Numbered from the stretch's first letter, positions 51,904 to 60,676 are shown. The stretch is DNA of 64,000 bases from Nocardia gamkensis NBRC 108242 (GCF_001612985.1 NZ_BDBM01000023.1:62001-126000), one strand, 5' to 3'. Notes: generated by a model not told the origin, from the sequence alone. Made by a program: numbers and translations.

Positions 51904-52782
51904 TCAGGCGTCGCCGCGGAGGAGGGCGTAGGTGGAGATCGGGTTGCCCGCCTGCTCGCTCGCGGCTACGGCCTTGCGCCAGAGCCCCTGGGCGGTGTGC
52001 GAGAGGACGGCGTCGATGCCGACTTCCTCACTCGCGTCGATGACGTGCTGTGCGCCCGCGTCCATCATCTTCAGACTGGCCAGGGAGGCCCAGCCGCCGT
52101 TCTGGTTGGCGACCGAGAACTCCTCCATGAAGTACGGGAACGCGGCGGCCGAGCGGATCGCGAACGGGACGAACGCGGCGATGTCGTGGCCGGAGCGATC
52201 GATCATCGCGGTGGCCTGGTCGAAGGCGAGCAGCCAGGGATGGAAGATGGTCAGGAGTCCCTGGTAGAAGACCTGCGCGAGGCCGTCGTCCGCGCCGAGG
52301 TATTCCTGCGGGCTCAATGGGCGCAACAACTCGGCGTGCGCGTCGAACACCTCACGCGGGCCGCTGTAGAAGATGTAGGACGCCGGGTGCGTGATGTTGT
52401 CCCCCGCCGACATGACACCCCCGGAGATGAATTCGGCGCCGTGCGAGCGAACCCACTGCGCGCCCTCGCGCGCCTTCTCCGGCGAATCGGAGGACAGGTT
52501 CGCGATCACCTTGCCTTTCAGGTGGCCGGTCGCCTGGCCCAGCACGTCGTACATGGCCGCGTAGTGGGTGAGGCTGAGCACGGTGACCTCGTTCGCGTCC
52601 AGCGCGTCGGCGACGGTCGCGGCGCGCTTCGCGCCGAGTTCGACCATGGCGTCGACCTTTTCGGGGCTGCGGTTCCACACCGTCACCTCGACGCCCGCGT
52701 CCAGGAAGGCCCGGACCATCGCCTGTCCCATCGGCCCGAGGCCGACGACGGAGACGGCGTGGGCGGTGGTCTGCTCGGACAT
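51904..52782 (-). CDS. Imine reductase/beta-hydroxyacid dehydrogenase-like NADP enzyme
   Basis: NAD(P)-dependent oxidoreductase of 292 residues. Cofactor motif VVGLGPMGQAM (about 12-22) with VTVWNRSPEK, typical of NADP-preferring members. The second part, ISGGVMSAG and YQGLLTIFHPWLLAFDQA, resembles imine reductases (IRED) more than 3-hydroxyisobutyrate dehydrogenases. The ATG at 52782 is supported by AAGGGA just upstream. It is divergent from the HxlR regulator (138-base gap), which is probably its regulator. Substrate unknown. Confidence 0.85.
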   Translation of the reverse strand: MSEQTTAHAVSVVGLGPMGQAMVRAFLDAGVEVTVWNRSPEKVDAMVELGAKRAATVADALDANEVTVLSLTHYAAMYDVLGQATGHLKGKVIANLSSDSPEKAREGAQWVRSHGAEFISGGVMSAGDNITHPASYIFYSGPREVFDAHAELLRPLSPQEYLGADDGLAQVFYQGLLTIFHPWLLAFDQATAMIDRSGHDIAAFVPFAIRSAAAFPYFMEEFSVANQNGGWASLASLKMMDAGAQHVIDASEEVGIDAVLSHTAQGLWRKAVAASEQAGNPISTYALLRGDA

Positions 52783-52920
52783 GATGTGTCCCTTCGGTTC
52801 TCGTCGGTTACTTGCTTCGGCGCCGGGATTCATGGTCGTTCCCGCAGGTAGAGTCGGGAAGACCGAACGTCGAGGTGCGGTTGCTTACCTCGAGGTCCGA
52901 AACGAGGTCAGAGGAGCGCG

Positions 52921-53277
52921 ATGGGCATGAGCAGTGACGCGGATCACGAAGTGTGTGGCATGACGGTCGCGATCGATGTCGTCGGCGGCAAGTGGAAGAT
53001 GCACCTGATGTGGGTGCTCGGCACCGGCCCGCAGCGCTTCGGCCAGATCCGCAGGCTGCTCGACGGGGTCAGCGAGAAGGTCCTCGCCGAGAACCTGCGG
53101 CACCTGGAGTCCAGTGGCGTCGTGCACCGGGAGGTCTATCCCGAGGTCCCGCCGCGGGTCGAGTACTCGCTGACGCCGCTCGGCGAGGAGCTGGCCGTAG
53201 CACTGCGTCCGCTCGAGGAGTGGGGCGACCGGCACCGGCACGAGCTGTCCGCGAATCTCCTGGCGTCGGCGAGCTGA
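52921..53277 (+). CDS. HxlR-family transcriptional regulator
   Basis: Winged-helix regulator of 118 residues: VCGMTVAIDVVGGKWKMHLMWVL with the redox-type Cys at about 12, then RRLLDGVSEKVLAENLRHLE (recognition helix) and the wing VPPRVEYSLTPLGEEL. The start follows AGAGGAG by four bases. HxlR proteins usually sense electrophiles or reactive carbonyls through this Cys. Its last 55 bases form copy 0 of the tandem repeat below, so the C-terminal residues (LSANLLASAS) derive from that sequence. Confidence 0.9.
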   Translation: MGMSSDADHEVCGMTVAIDVVGGKWKMHLMWVLGTGPQRFGQIRRLLDGVSEKVLAENLRHLESSGVVHREVYPEVPPRVEYSLTPLGEELAVALRPLEEWGDRHRHELSANLLASAS

Positions 53278-53480
53278 TCCGACCGAGAAGGGGGCGATCG
53301 GTACCGGACGAACTCCCCGCAGACCTTCCGGCGGCGACGAACCGACCAGCCGAAAATGGGGCAAACGGCGCCGGACGAACTCCCCGTAGATCTTCCGGCG
53401 GCAGCGAGCCGACCAGCCGAAGATGGGCCGATCGGCACCGGACGAGTCCCCCGTAGACCTTCTGGCGTCCGAGCTAATCC
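53223..53480. repeat. Four tandem copies of the HxlR gene 3' end (67-69 bp period)
   Basis: Copy 0 (53223-53291) is the 3' end of the HxlR gene itself. Copies 1 (from 53292), 2 (from 53359) and 3 (from 53426) repeat it in the intergenic space with a 67-base period; copy 0 is two bases longer. Anchor CCGG[C]ACGA recurs at 53235, 53304, 53371 and 53438. Copy 3 ends inside the convergent glycerate kinase gene and supplies its stop codon region (53474-53476). Confidence 0.85.
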
Positions 53481-54592
53481 AGCCACTCGGCGGCGATCCG
53501 CCCGCCGACGCGTTCGAGCAGTGCCGCCGCGTCCGCCATCGAGCGGTCCGGATCGGGTTCCAGATCGGCGAGCGCATAGCTGGCCGCGAAGCCCGCGGCC
53601 CGGATCTCGTCGGGTGCGAGCAGCGTGCGGCCCGCCACGGCGACCACCGGGACGTCCGCCTTACGAGCGGCCGTACATACGCCGACCGGTGCTTTGCCGT
53701 GCAAGCTCTGTTGGTCGAGCGATCCCTCACCGGTGACCACGAGGGTGGCGGTGGCGAGTAGGGCGGGAAAATCCAGCAATTCGAGCACGACCTCGATGCC
53801 GCTGCGCACCCGCCCGTCCAGCACGGCGAGCGCACCGAAACCGGTACCGCCCGCCGCGCCCGCGCCCGGAAGCCGCGCGTACTCGGGGCCGACGAGTTCG
53901 GCCCAGGTGGTGAGCGCCGATTCGAGGACGTCGAGTTCGGCCGGTCCGGCGCCCTTCTGCGGCCCGTAGACCGCACTCGCGCCGGTCGGCCCGAGCAGCG
54001 GATTGTCGACGTCGCAGGCCAGCGTGAAGGTCGCACCGGCGACATCGGGGTGCAGGCCGGAGCGGTCCAGCCGTACCGCGTGAACCAAAGACGCTCCGCC
54101 GCACGGCAATTCCCGCCCGTCGGCATCCAGGATGCGGACGCCGAGGGCCTGCAACATGCCCGCGCCGCCGTCGGTGGAGGCACTGCCGCCCAGGCCGAGC
54201 ACGATCTCGGTCGCGCCGTGCTCCATGGCATGCGCCAGGACCACGCCGAGCCCATATGTGCTCGCGCCCAAGGGGTCCGGCCGTCCCCCTGGCAAGCCCG
54301 CCAGCCCGACCACGGCGGCCAGTTCGACCACAGCGGTCCTGCCGTACCGGGCATAGGCCGTCCGGCGCGGTACCCCGGTCGGCCCCGGCGCCGTCAACTC
54401 CACCCGCGTCCAACCTGCCGCGACGAACGCCTCGACCGTGCCGTCACCCCCGTCGGCGACCGGCACCTGCCGGATCTCGGCATCCGGCGCGCTCCGGTGC
54501 AATCCCGCCGCAAGGGCCGCCGCCACCTCCGGCGCGGCCAGCGACCCCTTGAACTTGTCCGGAGCGAGGATCACTCGCGCAGCGGGTGTCAT
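53474..54592 (-). CDS. Glycerate kinase (GlxK/GarK family)
   Basis: Kinase of 372 residues that phosphorylates D-glycerate. Visible: ILAPDKFKGSLAAPEVAAAL (N-terminal family motif), VADGGDGTVEAF, GLGGSASTDGGAGMLQALG, and VVTGEGSLDQQSLHGKAP. The ATG at 54592 follows a weak GTGGGG site; the frame is open upstream but not plausible. The C-terminal codons (EWLD and stop) lie in the last copy of the tandem repeat, so its original end may have been changed by the repeat expansion. Confidence 0.93.
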   Translation of the reverse strand: MTPAARVILAPDKFKGSLAAPEVAAALAAGLHRSAPDAEIRQVPVADGGDGTVEAFVAAGWTRVELTAPGPTGVPRRTAYARYGRTAVVELAAVVGLAGLPGGRPDPLGASTYGLGVVLAHAMEHGATEIVLGLGGSASTDGGAGMLQALGVRILDADGRELPCGGASLVHAVRLDRSGLHPDVAGATFTLACDVDNPLLGPTGASAVYGPQKGAGPAELDVLESALTTWAELVGPEYARLPGAGAAGGTGFGALAVLDGRVRSGIEVVLELLDFPALLATATLVVTGEGSLDQQSLHGKAPVGVCTAARKADVPVVAVAGRTLLAPDEIRAAGFAASYALADLEPDPDRSMADAAALLERVGGRIAAEWLD

Positions 54593-55055
54593 CCCCACAT
54601 TCTCGGACGCCACCGGATCGGCCGCACCACGACACTTCCGCCCACGAACCCTGAGGGCGCTCATCAGCGTCCAGACCGGCACCCTCATCGACGGATGCGA
54701 CCCTGACCGGCCACACCGCGGCACCTGCGCGGCACGGCCGGGGGACGACACGCGTCCAGACCGGTACGCCGGACACCACCTGCGGATGCCTGCGGTGCCC
54801 TCCGGCGGACAACCCGACCCTCCACATGGCGGCGCCCGGTCGGACTGACCGGCGCGCCGCACACCGATCGCCGCCGCACTCGTCATCCGCCATCCTCGAA
54901 CACTGCACGACCGGCCACACGACACATCCGCTTCGTGAACGGCCGGGGTGCGGTCACGAGCATCCGGACCCGCACTCCAGATGCCGCTGACGGGGCGGCT
55001 GGTTCCGCTGCGGCGTTCGACTTCCTCGGCTCCACGAACCCGCCGTACGGCACGC
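54593..55055. other. Intergenic region without convincing gene
   Basis: About 460 bases between the start of glycerate kinase and the end of the exported hydrolase, both on the minus strand. Long open frames are present on both strands but look like GC-rich shadow. A 16-base element GCGTCCAGACCGG[CT]AC occurs twice (54667-54682 and 54752-54767). Promoters for the kinase must lie in the left part. Confidence 0.6.
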
Positions 55056-56645
55056 TCAGCTTGCGGGCAGCGGAGCCTGGTCGGCCCGGGTGATGTCGAC
55101 CTTCCCGGTGCGCAGGTAGGTGAGCACGGCCTCGTCCACCGCCGGATTGCCGCGACCGAACGTGCCGTGGTCGCCGCCGTCCACGACGACCAGCGTGCCG
55201 CCCAGCACCGCCGCCATGGCCGGGCCGCCTTCGTATTTGGTCAGCGCGTCGTGACGGCTCTGCAACACCAGCGGCGGGGTGCGCAGCCCCGCACCGGTGA
55301 TCGGCACCGGCTTGGTCACGGGTTTCCAGGAACCGCAGGCCATTCCCGAGCGCACCAGATCGGCGCGCGCGTCCATGGCGTTGCCGCCCGAGGCTATGGT
55401 GCCTGCCGCGGCGCCGAGCAGTTCCGGCCTGCCTGGCACGGCGTTCTCGTTGCAGGTGATCGCGCTGAACACGAACCGCCCGGTGGGGTCGGTCGAGGTC
55501 GCGCCCTCGATGGCCCGCAGGCGCTGCACGTTCGCCGGATCGGCCGCTGCGTCGGCCATCGCGCGGGCGAAGACCGGCCAGAAGGTGCGGGTATAGGTGG
55601 CCACGGTGGTCGCGCCGAGCAACGGCACCTGCGCGGAGACGCCGCCGCTGACCAAGGTGCGCAACAGGTTCTGCAGTTTGCCGAGCTGCTCGACGCTGCC
55701 GGTGTAGCCGTCCCTGGCGATCTCGGCCAGCGGCTCGGGCAGCGCGCCGGGCAGGTCGCCGACGCTCGCGGGCGGCGGGGTGAGGTTGGCGTACCAGCCG
55801 CCGCCCTGGGCCGCCGCCAACCGGACCCAGTTGCGATAGACCTGCAAAGCGGTGTCGCCGAGGTGGTATTCGTCGTCGTGTTCGGCGATCCAGGCGAACA
55901 AGTCGTCCAGGCGCTGTTTGCCCGCGACCTGCTGCTGGGCGAACTCCTCGGTCCACACCCAATCCGGGTTGACGTTGGAGTCCAAAACCATCCGTTCCAC
56001 CCGGTCGCCGAACAGCGCCGCGTACACCGCGCCGAGATAGGTGCCGTAGGACGTGCCCAGGTAACCGATCCGCTCCAGCCCGAGCGCGGCGCGCACGGCG
56101 TCGATGTCGCGGGCGGTGTTCTCGGTGGTGATGGCGTCCAGGTAACCGGGCTGCGCCGCGTCACAGGCCTTCTTGATCTCGTCGCGATTGCCGCCGCCGA
56201 GCGAGACCTGCCGGCCTTGCTCGTTCTTCGTGCTCGCGCCGCATTCCAGCGGCGTGGCCCAGCGCAGACCGCGCGGCTGGACGGCGATCCGGTCGTAGTG
56301 CTCGGCGAGCCCGGCGGGGAATATCTCCACCCGGCGCGCCCAGTAGTCCAGCGCGTCCGCGCCGGGACCGCCGGGGTTGGCGAACAGGACACCTTCGCGC
56401 TCGCCCGTGGCGGCGATCCGGCTGACGGTCAGCTCGATCGTGGGCCCATCCGGGTCGGCGTAGTTCATCGGCACGCTGACGACGGCGCACCGCACACCCC
56501 GATCGGCGGGCACCGCACCCTCCGGACAACGGCCGAAGGCGATTCCCGGCGCGGCGTCCGCGAGGCCGGTGATGATCGATCCCCCGAGCAGGCCTGCGGC
56601 GACCACGGTGGCCGCGACCCGCGAAACCCGCGGTGTCCTCATCAT
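55056..56645 (-). CDS. Exported tripeptidyl-aminopeptidase-like alpha/beta hydrolase
   Basis: Hydrolase of 529 residues related to the Hip1/SlpD-type proteases of mycolate actinomycetes. N-terminal Sec-type signal (about 1-30), conserved FANPGGPGADAL oxyanion region, nucleophile GTSYGTYLG (Ser about 210), Asp in QSRHDALTKYEGG and His in GGDHGTFGRG. Paired Cys residues (RCPEG, CAVVS, MACGSW) suggest disulfides outside the cell. The ATG at 56645 follows GGGGAGG by seven bases. Likely acts on envelope peptides or exported substrates. Confidence 0.88.
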   Translation of the reverse strand: MMRTPRVSRVAATVVAAGLLGGSIITGLADAAPGIAFGRCPEGAVPADRGVRCAVVSVPMNYADPDGPTIELTVSRIAATGEREGVLFANPGGPGADALDYWARRVEIFPAGLAEHYDRIAVQPRGLRWATPLECGASTKNEQGRQVSLGGGNRDEIKKACDAAQPGYLDAITTENTARDIDAVRAALGLERIGYLGTSYGTYLGAVYAALFGDRVERMVLDSNVNPDWVWTEEFAQQQVAGKQRLDDLFAWIAEHDDEYHLGDTALQVYRNWVRLAAAQGGGWYANLTPPPASVGDLPGALPEPLAEIARDGYTGSVEQLGKLQNLLRTLVSGGVSAQVPLLGATTVATYTRTFWPVFARAMADAAADPANVQRLRAIEGATSTDPTGRFVFSAITCNENAVPGRPELLGAAAGTIASGGNAMDARADLVRSGMACGSWKPVTKPVPITGAGLRTPPLVLQSRHDALTKYEGGPAMAAVLGGTLVVVDGGDHGTFGRGNPAVDEAVLTYLRTGKVDITRADQAPLPAS

Positions 56646-56802
56646 TTTCGTACCTCCCCGAGCCTGCCCGCTCGCGCGCGACGACGGACCCGACCAAGAG
56701 CATTCTGCGCAGGCCCGCCGGGACAGACAAGTCGGTGGCGGGATTCCGCCCGGTCGGGCGTGTGATTTATCCGGACACCGGCGCACAGAGTAGCGTCGAG
56801 CC

Positions 56803-57114
56803 ATGTCGACCGAGGTCAGCAACAACACCGCACTGGAACGCTTCGAGATCTACGTCGACGGTGCGATCGCCGGCTACGCCGAATACCAGGACACGGCTTC
56901 CGAGCGCGCTTTCGTGCACACCGAGATCTACTCGTCCTACGAGGGCCAGGGCTATGCGCGGCTGTTGGTCGAGACCGCGCTGAACAGCACCCGCGACGAC
57001 AAGCTCGGCGCGCTGCCCATGTGCCGGACGGTCCACCACTTCATCGAGACCCGCCCCGAATACCTCACGATGGTGCCGCACTGGGCGCGCGACCGGCTGA
57101 ACCTGCCGCAGTAG
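56803..57114 (+). CDS. Small GNAT-like N-acetyltransferase (YjdJ/Gtn10-type)
   Basis: Protein of 103 residues, a mini-GNAT: ERFEIYVDGAIAGYAEYQD, RAFVHTEIYSSYEGQGYARLLVE (acetyl-CoA loop reading GQGYA) and MCRTVHHFIETRPEYL near the end. Length fits the short YjdJ-like group, whose substrates are unknown. It is convergent with the PlsC-like gene, four bases apart. Confidence 0.85.
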   Translation: MSTEVSNNTALERFEIYVDGAIAGYAEYQDTASERAFVHTEIYSSYEGQGYARLLVETALNSTRDDKLGALPMCRTVHHFIETRPEYLTMVPHWARDRLNLPQ

Positions 57115-57118
57115 GCGC

Positions 57119-57880
57119 TCAGTAGCCCGAGACGGCGGCGTCGAGCGCCTTCTGCAGATCGGTACGCACCAACCGGGCGATGTCACCGGGCCGGGGCGGC
57201 AACTCGAGGATGGGGACCCCGAAGTGGAAGCTCGCCCCCTTGGCGTCCTCGTTCGTCGGCCGCACCGCCGGGTCCCGGCGCGGACCGTAGCTCAGTGCCA
57301 TCGACACCAGCACGGGCTCGACGCCGAGCTTCATCGCCCGGAACGCGATGTGCCCGATACCGCTGCCCACCGCTTGCACGCGGGCCGGGTCCACGTCGTT
57401 GCAGGTGCCCTCGGGGAAGACCGCGATGCCGTCGCCGCGGGCCATCCGCTCCGCGCAGACGTCCATCATGCGCTGGCCCGCGGCGTTCACCGCGCGGATG
57501 CCGTGGTCCTTGCCGCGGAACACCGGGATGCCGCCCATCATGTCGATCTTGCGCCGCTGATCGGGATCGACGAACAGTTCGTCCTTGGCCAGCACGCGCA
57601 CCCGGCCGATCACCCGCCGTAGCCCGCTGCGCCACGCGGCCGCGGCCACGGTGTAGGGGTCGCTCTCGGAGAGATGGTTGATCGCGATCAGCAGCGGCCT
57701 GTTCTGCCTGATCACCGAGCGGAGCGCGGCGCGCGCGCCGTCCGCGTAGGTGACGCGCGGGTGGTAGCGGCGGCCGAGAACGGCGTAGGCCCCCCATGCC
57801 TTCAGGCGGTTCTGGCGATGATCGCGGTAGTAGTCGTACACGGTGTCGCTGTTCTCGAGGCGCACCTCGGGCGGTTCCAT
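57119..57880 (-). CDS. PlsC-type acyltransferase (1-acylglycerol-3-phosphate acyltransferase family)
   Basis: Protein of 253 residues with the acyltransferase motifs NHLSESDP (NHx4D; catalytic His and Asp, about 92-99) and FPEGTCND (about 162-169). It probably adds an acyl chain to lysophosphatidate or a related phospholipid at the inner membrane face. The ATG at 57880 is chosen; the frame upstream runs through the YqgE gene on the other strand. No strong membrane helix, as in many bacterial soluble-side members. Confidence 0.85.
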   Translation of the reverse strand: MEPPEVRLENSDTVYDYYRDHRQNRLKAWGAYAVLGRRYHPRVTYADGARAALRSVIRQNRPLLIAINHLSESDPYTVAAAAWRSGLRRVIGRVRVLAKDELFVDPDQRRKIDMMGGIPVFRGKDHGIRAVNAAGQRMMDVCAERMARGDGIAVFPEGTCNDVDPARVQAVGSGIGHIAFRAMKLGVEPVLVSMALSYGPRRDPAVRPTNEDAKGASFHFGVPILELPPRPGDIARLVRTDLQKALDAAVSGY

Positions 57881-58016
57881 GAGCTGGACTCTACGATGTG
57901 GCGCCGGTGGCGCGACGGGGCGTCCGCCGTCGGGCCGCCACCCGTTCGGCGAATCCGGGACACAGAAGTCGGCCACAGAAGGCGCATTGTGGGCGAACAG
58001 CTGCGATGATGTCGGA

Positions 58017-58661
58017 GTGGCACGCGCAGAAGACCCGGACGATCGGAAGACCCGCGGCGGGCACGGTGACCGCAGGCGACGCGAGTTCCGGCACGGCGAG
58101 CAGGTGGTTCGTGCCGGGACGCTGCTGGTGTCGTCCACCGAACTGGTCGAACCCACTTTCCGGCGCACCGTCGTCTACATCATCGAGCACAACGAGGCGG
58201 GCAGCCTCGGCGTGGTGCTCAACCGCCCGAGCGACACGGCCGTGCACGACGTGCTGCCGCGCTGGACCGACGCGGTCGCGGCGCCACGCACGCTGTTCAT
58301 CGGCGGTCCGGTGAAACGGGACGCCGCGCTGTGCCTGGGCACCGTCCGGGTGGGCGCGCGCATCGAGGGCGTCCCCGGGCTGCGGCGTATCGATGGACGG
58401 GTCGTCCTCCTCGACCTGGACGCCGATCCCGAGCGGGTGGCCCCGCTCGTCGAGGGCATCCGGATCTTCGCGGGCTACGCGGGCTGGACCTTCGGGCAGC
58501 TCGAGGGCGAGTTGGAGAACGACGACTGGATCGTGGTCTCGGCCCTGCCGTCCGACCCGATCAGCACGGGCCGCGCGGACCTGTGGGCGCACGTGCTGCG
58601 CCGTCAGCCGCTCCCGCTGTCCTTGCTCGCGACACACCCGATTGAACTCGAACGCAACTGA
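58017..58661 (+). CDS. YqgE/AlgH family protein (UPF0301)
   Basis: Protein of 214 residues with the family pattern: GTLLVSSTELVEPTFRRTVVYI, EHNEAGSLGVVLNRPS, IGGPVKRDAALCLGT and FAGYAGWTFGQLEGEL. GTG 58017 is taken as start, though the true one may be a few codons away because the first 35 residues are polar and variable. Function unknown; linked in some bacteria to redox or signalling. In many actinobacteria it lies near a conserved tRNA-synthetase region, which is not the case here. Confidence 0.88.
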   Translation: MARAEDPDDRKTRGGHGDRRRREFRHGEQVVRAGTLLVSSTELVEPTFRRTVVYIIEHNEAGSLGVVLNRPSDTAVHDVLPRWTDAVAAPRTLFIGGPVKRDAALCLGTVRVGARIEGVPGLRRIDGRVVLLDLDADPERVAPLVEGIRIFAGYAGWTFGQLEGELENDDWIVVSALPSDPISTGRADLWAHVLRRQPLPLSLLATHPIELERN

Positions 58662-58699
58662 GACCGTGTACTCCTCGAAGGGACCGAAGGAGACACGAC

Positions 58700-58742
58700 A
58701 TGAGACACGACAACTGAACCGGCGAGGCATGGGTGACGCATC
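58700..58742 (+). promoter_or_regulatory. SigL-type promoter candidate and a five-codon frame before sigL
   Basis: TGAACC (58715-58720) followed by CGCATC (58737-58742, 16 bases later) resembles the autoregulated SigL promoter of M. tuberculosis (TGAACC and CGTG-type -10). Just before it, at 58700-58717, lies a five-codon frame (MRHDN) with AAGGAG seven bases upstream. Its stop overlaps the -35 element. The frame is part of a direct repeat of GAGACACGACA. Confidence 0.5.
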
Positions 58743-58792
58743 GGGTGCGCCCACCGACCGGACCCGCAATTCGAGCGGAGAGGTATCCAGTT

Positions 58793-59329
58793 GTGCGCAA
58801 GGTACGCGGCGAGACGGGCCCGCCAGACGACCAGTCCGAATTGATGCGGGCTCTCTACCAGGAACACGCCGCCCCGCTGTGGCGGTACACGCTCGGCTTG
58901 GTTCGGGACCGCGGACGGGCAGAGGACATCGTGCAGGAAACCTTGCTGCGGGCCTGGCAACGGCCGAACGTCTTGGATCAATCCACCACGTCGGCGCGGG
59001 CGTGGCTGTTCACCGTGGCGCGCAATCTCGCCGTGGATGAGCACCGCAGCGCCCGCAGCAGGCGCGAGTTCCGCACCGACAACCCACCCGAACGGGCGAC
59101 CCCCGACCACTCCGATCGTGCGCTGGACGGCTGGCTGGTCGCCGATGCCCTCGGCAAGCTCAGCGCCGACCACCGCGAGGTGATCGTGCGGGCCTACTAC
59201 CGGGGACTGTCCACACATCAGATCGCCGAGGAACTCGACGTTCCGCCGGGCACGGTGAAGTCCCGGATGCACTACGGTATGCGCGCATTGCGCCTGGCCC
59301 TACAGGAGATGGGGGTGACGAATCAATGA
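58793..59329 (+). CDS. sigL: ECF sigma factor, SigL-like
   Basis: Sigma-70 family ECF factor of 178 residues from GTG 58793 (a GTG at 58733 would precede the proposed promoter). Region 2: RALYQEHAAPLWRYTLGLV and DIVQETLLRAWQRP; region 4: ADALGKLSADHREVIVRAYY and STHQIAEELDVPPGTVKSRM. Close in wording, as recalled, to M. tuberculosis SigL, which controls envelope-related genes and its own operon. Its stop overlaps the anti-sigma ATG as ATGA. Confidence 0.88.
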   Translation: MRKVRGETGPPDDQSELMRALYQEHAAPLWRYTLGLVRDRGRAEDIVQETLLRAWQRPNVLDQSTTSARAWLFTVARNLAVDEHRSARSRREFRTDNPPERATPDHSDRALDGWLVADALGKLSADHREVIVRAYYRGLSTHQIAEELDVPPGTVKSRMHYGMRALRLALQEMGVTNQ

Positions 59330-60078
59330 CGGACATCACCGACGACTTCAGCACGTGGGATGCCCCGTACGTGCTCGGCTCCCTCACCCGCGAAGAGCGC
59401 CTGCAGTACGAGAGCCACCTCGCCGCCTGCCCCGACTGCCGGGGCGCCGTGGCCGAACTCGCGGGCCTACCGGGCATGCTCGCCCTCGTGGAGACCGACA
59501 TCGCGCTCGCGATGATCGAGCCGCCCGCGCGAACCGGCGAGTCCGCGGCGGTGCCACCTCCCCCGCCCATGCCGACACTGCCGACACTCCCACCGCCACC
59601 CCGGCTCGCCGACGCGGCCGAGCGGCGCCGCCGCCGCAGCGGGTGGACGTCGGTCGGCATCGCGGTGGCCTCCGCCGCGGCCGCGGTGGCGATCGCCGTC
59701 CCGATCGCGATCTCGGTATCCGGATCGAACGACTCGCAGGAGCCGGGCACCAGCGAGCAGGCGTTCGTCGAACGCCAGATGACTCCGCTGGAGCCGACGC
59801 CGGTCTCGGCGAGCTTCAAGCTCGTCCCGGCGGGCGACGGGACACGCGTGGTGATGTCCTGCAGCTATCCACCGGGCGAGCAGCTGCGCTACAGCGCCAA
59901 TCTCGCGCTGTACGTCACCAGCATCGGCGGCCAGCAGCAGAAACTCGACGAGTGGCCCGCGGGCCCCGGCACCGAGCTGACCATCGACCGGACCATCGAG
60001 GGTGCGCCCGATCAGGTCCGCTCGGTGGAGATCCGCGCGGCGAACACCGGGAGAGTGCTGCTCACCGGCACGGTCTGA
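59326..60078 (+). CDS. rslA: Zinc-binding anti-sigma factor, RslA-like
   Basis: Membrane anti-sigma factor of 250 residues. N-terminal zinc-associated domain with HLAACPDC (H-x3-C-x2-C, about 32-39), then a Pro/Ala linker, one membrane helix (VGIAVASAAAAVAIAVPIAI, about 110-130) and an extracytoplasmic domain (about 140-250) with a single Cys in VVMSCSYPPG. Binds and holds the SigL-like factor; redox release through the zinc site is known for RslA. Overlaps the sigma gene by four bases. Confidence 0.9.
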   Translation: MTDITDDFSTWDAPYVLGSLTREERLQYESHLAACPDCRGAVAELAGLPGMLALVETDIALAMIEPPARTGESAAVPPPPPMPTLPTLPPPPRLADAAERRRRRSGWTSVGIAVASAAAAVAIAVPIAISVSGSNDSQEPGTSEQAFVERQMTPLEPTPVSASFKLVPAGDGTRVVMSCSYPPGEQLRYSANLALYVTSIGGQQQKLDEWPAGPGTELTIDRTIEGAPDQVRSVEIRAANTGRVLLTGTV

Positions 60079-60088
60079 TCGATCGGAC

Positions 60089-60121
60089 GATCCCCTGCGG
60101 GGTACTGCCCCGCGGGGGATC
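60089..60121. terminator. Hairpin terminator between rslA and the EXLDI gene
   Basis: Inverted repeat of 14 bp (60089-60102 with 60108-60121, one mismatch or G-U pair) with a 5-base loop, placed between the convergent ends of rslA (60078) and the next gene (60137). Confidence 0.85.
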
Positions 60122-60136
60122 GCGGATCGGTGGCGG

Positions 60137-60667
60137 CTAGATGTCCAGGTCCTCGATCTTCGGCCCCCCGGCCACGTCCGCAACCCGCCGGTAGAGCTTG
60201 TCGGGCAGCTGCCCCTTCAACTCGTCCAGGGAATCCACCACGACGAAGACGAAATCGCCCCAGTCCTGTTGCCCGACGCCGAGCAGGCGGCGCCAGCTCT
60301 TCGGGTCCCGCCAGTCCTTGAGCCAGTTCGCGCCCGCGTCGACGGGATATTCGTCCCAGTTCGAATACTGGGCGTGCATCACGTACTTGCCCTTGCGGCT
60401 GCGATACACCTGGATGTGCTCGATCCGCGTATCGTTGACCTCGTGCCACTCCCCCAGCAGAGTGCCGGAGAAGCGGACTTGGCGCACACCGTCGCGGCCG
60501 ACCTTGACCACGATCTCGTCGTAGCCCTCCAGCCGACCCTCCTCGAGTTCGATGAACCGGCGCAACGCCGTGACCACCGCACCCGAGAGGTTGCCGCCGA
60601 CCAACTCTTGCGCGCGCTGGAACAGCGGAAGGTCGTCATCGGCAACGTAGATCGTCTTGTTGGGCAT
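60137..60667 (-). CDS. EXLDI-family protein
   Basis: Protein of 176 residues. N-terminal ribbon-helix-helix-like part (MPNKTIYVADDDLPLFQRAQ, then GGNLSGAVVTALRRFIELEEG, about 25-46), a beta-rich middle (VRFSGTLLGEW, IQVYRSRKGKYVMH) and the terminal EDLDI motif that gives the family its name. Role unknown; the N-terminus suggests DNA binding and autoregulation, which fits the TATACGTA pair directly upstream. It lies divergent from the ThDP enzyme gene, with 137 bases between. Confidence 0.85.
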   Translation of the reverse strand: MPNKTIYVADDDLPLFQRAQELVGGNLSGAVVTALRRFIELEEGRLEGYDEIVVKVGRDGVRQVRFSGTLLGEWHEVNDTRIEHIQVYRSRKGKYVMHAQYSNWDEYPVDAGANWLKDWRDPKSWRRLLGVGQQDWGDFVFVVVDSLDELKGQLPDKLYRRVADVAGGPKIEDLDI

Positions 60668-60676
60668 ACTCCGACT

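Noticed and set aside
54667..54767. Two GCGTCCAGACCGG[CT]AC elements as an operator pair
   Set aside because: Only two copies 85 bases apart in a GC-rich gap, no symmetry and no clear promoter between.
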